Shown: one piece after another, positions 1 to 4,933 of the stretch
Layout of the letters: each line of letters begins with the position of its first letter
Position numbering within the stretch: position 1 is the stretch's first letter
NCBI GenBank assembly: GCA_947625425.1
Contig: CANQOH010000053.1
Span: 1 to 6,940 of the forward strand
Direction of reading: 5' to 3'
Source: an uncultured Bacilli bacterium
Lineage (GTDB): Bacteria > Bacillota_I > Bacilli_A > RF39 > UBA660
DNA length: 6,940 bases
Made by a program: the position numbers and the translations under genes
The notes under the pieces: model-generated
Told to the model about the DNA's origin: nothing
The model's database searches: none
What the model saw: the letters and a program-made list of their open reading frames with translations, nothing else

Positions 1-65
<65 letters not shown>

Positions 66-73
66 TTTATTTT

Positions 74-149
74 GGCCCGTTGGTGAAGCGGTTAACACAT
101 ATGCCTTTCACGCATACATTCATGGGTTCAAATCCCGTACGGGTCACCA
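74..149 (+). tRNA. tRNA-Glu (anticodon UUC)
   Basis: This is a complete 76-base tRNA. The acceptor strands GGCCCGT (74-80) and ACGGGTC (139-145) pair fully with one G-T wobble. The D-stem is the short three-pair type, GTG/CAC (83-85/96-98). The anticodon stem TATGC/GCATA (100-104/112-116) encloses loop CTTTCAC with anticodon TTC at 107-109. The T-stem ATGGG/CCCGT (122-126/134-138) encloses TTCAAAT. Discriminator A is at 146 and CCA is encoded at 147-149. It matches the usual Bacillota tRNA-Glu layout. It is probably co-transcribed with tRNA-Ile, since the terminator follows only after this gene. Confidence 0.97.
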
Positions 150-163
150 GTTTAAATAATAAG

Positions 164-190
164 ATCTCTTATAAAGAGATTTTTTATTTT
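164..190 (+). terminator. Intrinsic terminator of the tRNA cluster
   Basis: The seven-pair stem ATCTCTT (164-170) / AAGAGAT (174-180) has a 3-base loop and is followed on the plus strand by TTTTTATTTT (181-190). It lies 14 bases after the CCA end of tRNA-Glu, so it marks the end of the tRNA transcript. Confidence 0.85.
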
Positions 191-193
191 GTC

Positions 194-221
194 AAAAAAA
201 ATCGATAATAATATCGATTTT
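194..221 (-). terminator. Intrinsic terminator of the Yip1-like gene
   Basis: The ten-pair stem AAAATCGATA (198-207) / TATCGATTTT (212-221) has a 4-base loop. Read on the minus strand it is followed by a run of eight T (complement of 194-201). The stem begins inside the TAA stop codon of the gene at 220-1539. It abuts the opposing tRNA terminator, so the two convergent transcripts are separated by back-to-back hairpins. Confidence 0.85.
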
Positions 222-1539
222 ATGTAAATAAAGATGGTAATGATATTAAATTCAAATTAAATAAGCCCATTACAATTAATACCATAATAAATAATATAAT
301 TGATAAATTAAAGACATTATAATATATCTTTGAATTAGAATTCTTAAACTCTAATATATATTCAATACCTATCATAAAAGACATTAAAGAATACAAGAAT
401 GGTACAATAATACCAATTATTCCTAAATAATCAGATAAAATAGATAAAATTGGATTTAATACTACAACACCAACTATCATTGGTATCATAGCTACATTAC
501 TTACTGCTAAATATGAACCAAAACGTACTCCCTTACTATTAAAGAATGATGAAGCATAGTAAACTAAGGCTACAACTAATATAGCTAATAAAGAAACTAT
601 TAAAGCTACTATCAAATAAGGAACATAATTTTGTAAAGATAAAATATTATTAAAGTTAAAATTAATCGCATAAGAACCAGTAATACTATTGTAACTACGA
701 TAAAATGATCCAGATAATATTCTAACTACTAAAGTTCCCAATAAAGTAATAACTGTAATCCAAAAAGTAATAACAGATCCTTTATAGAAATCTCTATATT
801 TTTTAATACTATCTATAACTGTCGTTCCTGGTTTAAATATCATACCAATAATCATCCCAATAACCGCCAAGAAATTTGCTTTAGCATTCTTCTCTTCTTC
901 CGTTAATTCTTCTTTTATAACTACTGGTGCTACTGGATTAACTGGAATTGGATTATTTGCATTATTTAAAGGATCTAATTCAGGTAATTTTTCTTCAACA
1001 GGTAATTCTTCTTCAACAGGTAATTCTTCTAATGATTCAGTTAAAACTTCTTCTGGTTCTAAAATATCTAAAGTTTCATTAGGTGAATCTTGTTTATTTA
1101 TCTTTGGTTTAATAACTTTTTCATTAACTTGAGGCTTAATAACATTATTATTCACTTGTGGTTTAATAACATTTTCATTAACTTGGGGTGCATTAACATT
1201 ATTATTAAGTGGTTGTGGACTAACATTGTTATTCATATTTTGATTTGATGCCCCTTGATTATAAGGCATATTTACTTGTTGATTATTAACACCTTGATTA
1301 GGCATAGGCATCTGGTTTGGCATTGGTTGATTATAATTCATATTGTTTTGATAATTCATGGGTGCTTGATTAGGCATTTGGTTATTCTGATAATTCATTG
1401 GCATTTGATTAGGCATTTGATTATTTGGATATGAATTATATACAAAAGTCTCACCATTTCCATTATAACTATCTACTGATTTAATATATTGATTATTATT
1501 TTTTTTATTATTTTTCTTTTTAATATTAAGAAATGCCAC
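220..1539 (-). CDS. Yip1-like polytopic membrane protein with repetitive Asn/Gln/Met/Pro-rich N-terminus
   Basis: The predicted integral membrane protein has 439 residues from the GTG chosen here. Residues 1-220 are hydrophilic and probably disordered. They hold a basic Lys/Asn start, tandem 13-residue NNQMPNQMPMNYQ-type repeats (about 39-64), four 9-residue VNxxVIKPQ-type units (about 111-146) and acidic ELPVEE repeats (about 172-183). The C-terminal half starts with a short hydrophobic stretch and FKPGTTVIDSIKKYRDF, then has about five membrane segments (near 254-275, 305-329, 344-370, 371-394, 409-430). That pattern resembles Yip1-domain proteins, but the family is inferred from pattern, not a search; role unknown. 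An in-frame TTG at 1548 lies directly against the AGGAG at 1549-1553, whereas GTG at 1537-1539 is 9 nt from it, so GTG is preferred. The gene is monocistronic and divergent from the stomatin-like gene. Confidence 0.82.
   Translation of the reverse strand: MAFLNIKKKNNKKNNNQYIKSVDSYNGNGETFVYNSYPNNQMPNQMPMNYQNNQMPNQAPMNYQNNMNYNQPMPNQMPMPNQGVNNQQVNMPYNQGASNQNMNNNVSPQPLNNNVNAPQVNENVIKPQVNNNVIKPQVNEKVIKPKINKQDSPNETLDILEPEEVLTESLEELPVEEELPVEEKLPELDPLNNANNPIPVNPVAPVVIKEELTEEEKNAKANFLAVIGMIIGMIFKPGTTVIDSIKKYRDFYKGSVITFWITVITLLGTLVVRILSGSFYRSYNSITGSYAINFNFNNILSLQNYVPYLIVALIVSLLAILVVALVYYASSFFNSKGVRFGSYLAVSNVAMIPMIVGVVVLNPILSILSDYLGIIGIIVPFLYSLMSFMIGIEYILEFKNSNSKIYYNVFNLSIILFIMVLIVMGLFNLNLISLPSLFT
991..1026 (-). 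repeat. Perfect 18-bp tandem duplication (ELPVEE coding repeat)
   Basis: Positions 991-1008 and 1009-1026 are identical (ttcttcaacaggtaattc on the plus strand). They encode two consecutive ELPVEE units of the Yip1-like protein, and a degenerate third unit follows (KLPEL). Perfect identity suggests a recent or slippage-prone duplication. It keeps the reading frame. Confidence 0.9.
1102..1209 (-). repeat. Four 27-bp tandem units encoding VNxxVIKPQ-type repeats
   Basis: Units lie at 1102-1128, 1129-1155, 1156-1182 and 1183-1209. They translate, in protein order, as LNNNVNAPQ, VNENVIKPQ, VNNNVIKPQ and VNEKVIKPK. The DNA copies have diverged but stay recognisable (ggtttaataac core). They lie between the Q/N/M/P-rich repeats and the acidic repeats of the Yip1-like protein. 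Confidence 0.88.
1348..1425 (-). repeat. Two 39-bp tandem units encoding NNQMPNQxPMNYQ
   Basis: Units 1348-1386 and 1387-1425 are 33/39 identical by direct comparison and encode NNQMPNQAPMNYQ and NNQMPNQMPMNYQ. The low-complexity pattern continues in degenerate form (NNMNYNQPMPNQMPMPNQ) to about 1294. The unit contains smaller internal echoes of ttgattaggcat, consistent with repeated slippage or unequal exchange. Confidence 0.88.
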
Positions 1540-1564
1540 AATAACCAACTCCTACTCTTTAAAT

Positions 1565-1573
1565 ATTATATCA
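1565..1573 (-). promoter_or_regulatory. Extended -10 promoter for the Yip1-like gene
   Basis: Read on the minus strand the site is TGATATAAT: a perfect TATAAT at 1570-1565 preceded by the TGn extension. The -35 position (about 1588-1593, TTTCTA) matches poorly. Expected transcript start near 1558 gives a leader of about 20 nt with AGGAG at 1549-1553. Confidence 0.6.
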
Positions 1574-1605
1574 TAATAAAAAATTAATAGAAATATATAT
1601 TTATA

Positions 1606-1614
1606 TGATAAAAT
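1606..1614 (+). promoter_or_regulatory. Extended -10 promoter for the stomatin-like gene
   Basis: TGATAAAAT gives a TGn extension and a -10 one base from consensus. No convincing -35 is present. Expected start near 1621, right at the ribosome site AGAAAGGAG (1621-1629). It is back to back with the minus-strand promoter, with about 30 bp between the -10 elements. Confidence 0.5.
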
Positions 1615-1635
1615 AAATTTAGAAAGGAGTATCTT

Positions 1636-2406
1636 ATGGAATTTTTTATCTTTTTATTAATTATTATTGGTATAATTCTTCTTTGTTCTATTAAACAAAT
1701 TAATGAATATGAAAGAGGTATCTTATTTACTTGTGGTAAATTTAGTAAAATCTTATTACCTGGTTGGCATATTATTCTACCAGTCTTCCAAAGTTATCGT
1801 AAAGTCGATGTCAGAACTAAAGTAATAGATGTTCCTGAACAAGAAGTAATTACTAAAGATAATGTTTCTGTTAAGATTAATGCTGTTATTTATTTTAGTG
1901 TTTTTGAAGCTTCTAAAGCTATCTTAGCTGTTGAAAACTTCATCTATGCTGTTTCTCAATTAGCGCAAACAACAATGCGTAATGCTGTTGGAGCTGTATC
2001 ATTAGATGAATTATTAGGAGCTCGTGAAAAAATAAGTAATGAAATATGTGGTATTATTGATAAAGCTACTGATCCATGGGGTATTAAAGTTGAAAACGTT
2101 GAATTAAAAGATGTTTCATTACCAGAAGAAATGAAACGTGTTATTGCTAAAGTAGCTGAAGCCGAAAGAGAAAAACAAGCTGTTATTACTAAAGCTGCTG
2201 GTGAAGTTGAAGCTTCAGAAAATCTAGCTAAAGCTGCTAATATAATGTCTTCAACACCTGGTGCTCTTCACTTAAGAACTTTATCAACTATTAACGATAT
2301 CTCCTCAGATCAATCTAATACAATTATCTTCGCTGTGCCAATTGAAGTATTAGAAGCATTTAAAGGCAGTAATCTTAATCTAAATGATATAATTAAAAAG
2401 AAATAA
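1636..2406 (+). CDS. Stomatin/slipin-like SPFH domain membrane protein
   Basis: This 256-residue protein has the full bacterial slipin layout: an N-terminal hydrophobic membrane anchor (about 2-18), YERGILFTCGKFSKILLPGWHIILP (26-50), the SPFH core with RKVDVRTKVIDVPEQEVITKD (about 55-75), LAVENFIYAVSQLAQTTMR (about 97-115), DPWGIKVENVELKDVSLPEEM (146-166), then a charged Ala/Glu-rich helix (170-200) and the conserved end TPGALHLRTLSTI and IFAVPIEVLE. Family members oligomerise on the inner face of the membrane and organise membrane microdomains or regulate partner proteases and channels; the partner here is unknown. The ATG is set by AGAAAGGAG at 1621-1629, 6 nt away. No NfeD-like gene, the common bacterial partner of SPFH proteins, is adjacent. 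It is divergent from the Yip1-like gene and ends in a shared terminator with the convergent permease. Confidence 0.95.
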   Translation: MEFFIFLLIIIGIILLCSIKQINEYERGILFTCGKFSKILLPGWHIILPVFQSYRKVDVRTKVIDVPEQEVITKDNVSVKINAVIYFSVFEASKAILAVENFIYAVSQLAQTTMRNAVGAVSLDELLGAREKISNEICGIIDKATDPWGIKVENVELKDVSLPEEMKRVIAKVAEAEREKQAVITKAAGEVEASENLAKAANIMSSTPGALHLRTLSTINDISSDQSNTIIFAVPIEVLEAFKGSNLNLNDIIKKK

Positions 2407-2431
2407 AAATATCGGTTAAACCGATATTTTT
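2405..2431. terminator. Bidirectional terminator between the stomatin-like gene and the ABC operon
   Basis: The stem of up to 11 pairs, AAAAATATCGG (2405-2415) / CCGATATTTTT (2421-2431), has loop TTAAA. A T-run follows on the plus strand (2427-2432), and an AT-rich TTTTTATTT tract follows on the minus strand. It overlaps both flanking TAA stop codons, so it can end both convergent transcripts; the plus-strand run is the stronger. Confidence 0.85.
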
Positions 2432-3891
2432 TATTGATTCTTAATATCTTTCTTCTTAAATACTATAAATGAACCTACAAGGAAGATTAAGAAAGTTATT
2501 ATTGAAACTACAATTGATATACCTAAATTAGAATATTTAAAAGTTGGTAATCCTCCATATAAATATTCATTAAAGTTCCAACACATCGTTGGTATAAAAG
2601 CTAATATTCTTGCATTAAATACACTCGCCATTTGCTTTAAAATATTGCCAAAGAAGAATACTAAGAAACCAACTGTTATTGAAACCGTTCCATTAGTAGT
2701 TAAAACGCCCATAAAGAATGTTAAAGTTAAAATAATTAAATAAGCTGGTAAAATACTTAGTAAGTTAATTAACATATTCGTAAATAAACTCATTTCAAAT
2801 GCTTCATGCGTTGTAAAACTATATAAAACTATTGGTGCTTTATACGAATCAAAGCCTAAAATACATCCATAAGTTAAATAAGTAACTATTTCATAGAAGA
2901 CTAAGAATAATAAGAAGACAATAATTGTTGTTATATATTTACTTAATAAGATCTTCCATCTTTTATAAGGTCTTAATAATAATTGTTTAATTGTTCCTTT
3001 ATTAAACTCATCAGCTACAATACTACCAGCAATCATTATAATGGCCACAATGACAAATAATACTGGAGCAACTGTTTCACTTAAAAACATTTGCGAAGTA
3101 GAAAATATATCCGTTTCTTCAATATTATTATCTAATTTATATTTTGCTACATAATAAGATTCTTCAACTTCTCTTTTCATTAATAAATCTTCATAATCTG
3201 ATATTTGACTTTCATCTTTATTCATTCCTTGATATTGAATAGCATTAGCAACATATGAATCAATTAATGATGACTTACTACTACCATCATTAGGTACATT
3301 AAGTTTTAAACGATATTCATATCCTTCTATGCGATATTTAACATCATTTAAACTTCTAGTTAAATCTAATCTTTCATTATCAGTTAATTCTTCATTTTTT
3401 AAACTTTCTTCTAAAGATGCTTTTTGTTCTTTAGCTTCTTCTAAATCCTTTTTAACAAAATATTGCCAATCATGTTCATTAAGTTCTTTAATAAACTCAT
3501 CATAAACATTTTGTGCTTCTTCCAAAGCTTTATCATCTTTAGTTATATACTTAGCTTCATTTATATTATGTAAATAATCATAACCTACACTACTAATAGT
3601 ATAATATTGCCAAGAATCTTTATCATATTTTTTTAATAATCTTGCTTCATCAACTGTTGTTTTATCATCAACATAATATTCCAGTTGTTCAGGATCTTCT
3701 AAATCATAATTTTTTAAATTTTCTTCTAACATATTAGTAACTGAATCTTCTAGAAAAACACTATCAATATTTAAAGCGAACTTAACAATAGCTCCTGATA
3801 ATAAAGTAAATAAAATTGTAATAATTGCTAAGATATAAATTCCTTTTTTATGAACTATTTTAGAAAGTTCATTTTTAACTAAATTAATCAA
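2431..3891 (-). CDS. ABC-2 type exporter permease with a large external domain between TM1 and TM2
   Basis: This 486-residue protein is the membrane partner of the ATPase encoded just upstream. TM1 lies at about 17-39. A hydrophilic region of about 225 residues (42-268), rich in Glu/Lys with predicted helical or coiled-coil stretches near 120-200, is expected outside the membrane. Five further TMs follow (about 273-293, 318-343, 372-396, 400-419, 455-478). After TM2 comes EFNKGTIKQLLLRPYKRWKI (295-314), an amphipathic motif typical of ABC-2 bacitracin- or lantibiotic-type permeases. The start is TTG with a perfect AGGAGG (3900-3905) 8 nt upstream; the site lies inside the ATPase gene and the two genes overlap by 8 nt, which implies translational coupling. 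One 6-TM subunit per ATPase gene suggests a homodimeric exporter. The substrate is unknown; peptide or lipid-like toxic compounds are likely from family knowledge only. Confidence 0.9.
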   Translation of the reverse strand: MINLVKNELSKIVHKKGIYILAIITILFTLLSGAIVKFALNIDSVFLEDSVTNMLEENLKNYDLEDPEQLEYYVDDKTTVDEARLLKKYDKDSWQYYTISSVGYDYLHNINEAKYITKDDKALEEAQNVYDEFIKELNEHDWQYFVKKDLEEAKEQKASLEESLKNEELTDNERLDLTRSLNDVKYRIEGYEYRLKLNVPNDGSSKSSLIDSYVANAIQYQGMNKDESQISDYEDLLMKREVEESYYVAKYKLDNNIEETDIFSTSQMFLSETVAPVLFVIVAIIMIAGSIVADEFNKGTIKQLLLRPYKRWKILLSKYITTIIVFLLFLVFYEIVTYLTYGCILGFDSYKAPIVLYSFTTHEAFEMSLFTNMLINLLSILPAYLIILTLTFFMGVLTTNGTVSITVGFLVFFFGNILKQMASVFNARILAFIPTMCWNFNEYLYGGLPTFKYSNLGISIVVSIITFLIFLVGSFIVFKKKDIKNQ

Positions 3892-4795
3892 TTATATTAC
3901 CTCCTGCCTGTTTCAAGAATGCTTCTTCTAAGGTCATTTCTATTAATTTAACTTCATATATCTTATAATCTTTTTCAACTAATTTTTTAATTAATGAAGC
4001 TAACTCTTCTTTTTCTCTTAAAACTCTTATTTCATTTTCAGATAATATTTCATCATCTTTATTAAGTATTTTATCTAAACCAGTCGTCTTATCAAGTTCA
4101 ATTGTATAATAAGACTTATCTGTCTTTTTAAAGTTTTTAACAGAATTTTCGACTAATACTTCCCCATTTTTAATAAGACAAACATCCGTACAGAAACTTT
4201 CTAACTCAGCTAAGTTATGACTAGATATTAAAATACCCATCTTTTCTTCTTTAGCTAGTTTCTTAAGTAAATCTCTTAACTCTTTAATTCCCTCTGGATC
4301 TAAGCCATTAGTTGGTTCATCTAAAATTAAGATATTTGGTTTATTTATTATTGAGGCAGCAATTCCTAGTCTTTGTCTCATACCTAAACTATATTTGCTT
4401 ACTTTATCATCAATTCTATTATCTAAACCAGATATTTTAATTACTTCTTCAATTCTTTCTTTAGTAACTCCTTTATACATATTAGCGATTAATTCTAAGT
4501 TTTTTCTTCCTGATAAATACATATATAAATCTGGACTTTCTACTATTGCTCCAACTTTACCAATCGCTTTTTCAAAGTCTTTTTCGATATCAAAACCATT
4601 AATTAAAACTTCTCCACTACCTATTGCTTGTAAACCTAAAATTAATTTAATTGTTGTTGTTTTACCAGCTCCATTAGGACCTATAAAACCTAATATTTCC
4701 CCTTCTTTTAATTCAAAGGAAACATCTTTTAAAACTTGTTTACTACCAAAGTATTTATTTAAATTTTTAACTTCTAATATTTTTTCTTTTTCCAT
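3884..4795 (-). CDS. ABC transporter ATP-binding protein, BcrA/LanF-like
   Basis: This 303-residue ATPase energises export by the permease encoded downstream. Motifs in order: Walker A GPNGAGKTT (39-47), VGAIVESP with Glu86 at the Q-loop position, signature YSLGMRQRLG (135-144), Walker B ILILDE (155-160), D-loop GLD (164-166) and switch His193 in SSHNLAE. Residues 205-303 form the C-terminal extension common in this subfamily. Glu in place of the Q-loop Gln, together with SLGMRQR, is the pattern of bacitracin and lantibiotic self-protection ATPases (the E-loop of LanF proteins). The ATG is set by AGGAGG (4802-4807), 6 nt away. The gene is first in a two-gene operon with its own extended -10 promoter and an unusually long leader of about 94 nt. 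Antimicrobial peptide export is a family-based inference; no peptide biosynthesis, histidine kinase or regulator gene is visible. Confidence 0.94.
   Translation of the reverse strand: MEKEKILEVKNLNKYFGSKQVLKDVSFELKEGEILGFIGPNGAGKTTTIKLILGLQAIGSGEVLINGFDIEKDFEKAIGKVGAIVESPDLYMYLSGRKNLELIANMYKGVTKERIEEVIKISGLDNRIDDKVSKYSLGMRQRLGIAASIINKPNILILDEPTNGLDPEGIKELRDLLKKLAKEEKMGILISSHNLAELESFCTDVCLIKNGEVLVENSVKNFKKTDKSYYTIELDKTTGLDKILNKDDEILSENEIRVLREKEELASLIKKLVEKDYKIYEVKLIEMTLEEAFLKQAGGNIID
3900..3905 (-). promoter_or_regulatory. Ribosome binding site that fixes the TTG start of the permease
   Basis: AGGAGG on the minus strand lies within the last codons of the ATPase gene (Gly-Gly), 8 nt from the TTG at 3889-3891. 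No in-frame ATG or GTG sits at a comparable distance, so TTG initiation inside the overlap is the best reading. Confidence 0.8.
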
Positions 4796-4889
4796 ATTAC
4801 TCCTCCTATCTATATTATTCTCTATATCTTTCTTATTTCCTTTATTTTAATAAAACTTATATCAATAATATAATTCTTATTTTCACCTC
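4796..4889 (-). promoter_or_regulatory. Long 5' leader of the ABC exporter operon
   Basis: The predicted transcript start near 4889 leaves about 94 nt before the ATG, against 15-20 nt for the other protein genes here. The leader holds an AT-only inverted repeat TTATAT/ATATAA (4857-4862/4868-4873), a GAGGTG not followed by a convincing reading frame, and the ATPase ribosome site. No known riboswitch or T-box is recognisable, and no terminator-like GC hairpin is present. Confidence 0.3.
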
Positions 4890-4895
4890 AATAAC

Positions 4896-4904
4896 ATTAT
4901 AACA
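4896..4904 (-). promoter_or_regulatory. Extended -10 promoter of the ABC exporter operon
   Basis: The minus-strand sequence TGTTATAAT has a perfect TATAAT (4901-4896) with the TGn extension. The -35 position at 17-bp spacing (4919-4924, TTTATT) is poor and coincides with the loop of the preceding gene's terminator hairpin. The promoter begins only 3 nt after that terminator's T-run. Confidence 0.65.
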
Positions 4905-4933
4905 TATAAAAAAGGATGAATAAATCATCCTTT
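4905..4933 (-). terminator. Intrinsic terminator of the bitopic membrane protein gene
   Basis: The nine-pair stem AAAGGATGA (4911-4919) / TCATCCTTT (4925-4933) has a 5-base loop and, on the minus strand, a six-T run (complement of 4908-4913). The stem starts within the TAA stop at 4932-4934, and its loop and T-run occupy the -35 and spacer region of the ABC operon promoter. Confidence 0.85.

Noticed and set aside
991..1425. CRISPR-like array in the repeat region
   Set aside because: The repeats are contiguous, in frame, of three different unit lengths and encode protein repeats; there are no unique spacers.
1540..1548. TTG start three codons earlier for the Yip1-like gene
   Set aside because: The AGGAG at 1549-1553 directly abuts this TTG, leaving no spacer, while the GTG at 1537-1539 is at 9 nt.
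4395..4850. Plus-strand open frame of 151 codons opposite the ABC ATPase gene
   Set aside because: It lies antisense to a gene with complete ATPase motifs, has no ribosome site matched to its start, and its translation is low-complexity Ser/Leu/Ile/Pro typical of the complement of AT-rich coding DNA.
4839..4865. Second promoter for the ABC operon using TTGATA as a -35
   Set aside because: The only -10-like element, TAAAAT, is about 10 bp downstream, too close for a normal promoter spacing; nothing suitable lies at 16-18 bp.
4857..4886. Leader peptide in the ABC operon leader (GTG, 9 codons, ending TAA)
   Set aside because: The GTG is part of the GAGGTG itself, no separate ribosome site precedes it, and there is no attenuator hairpin after it.
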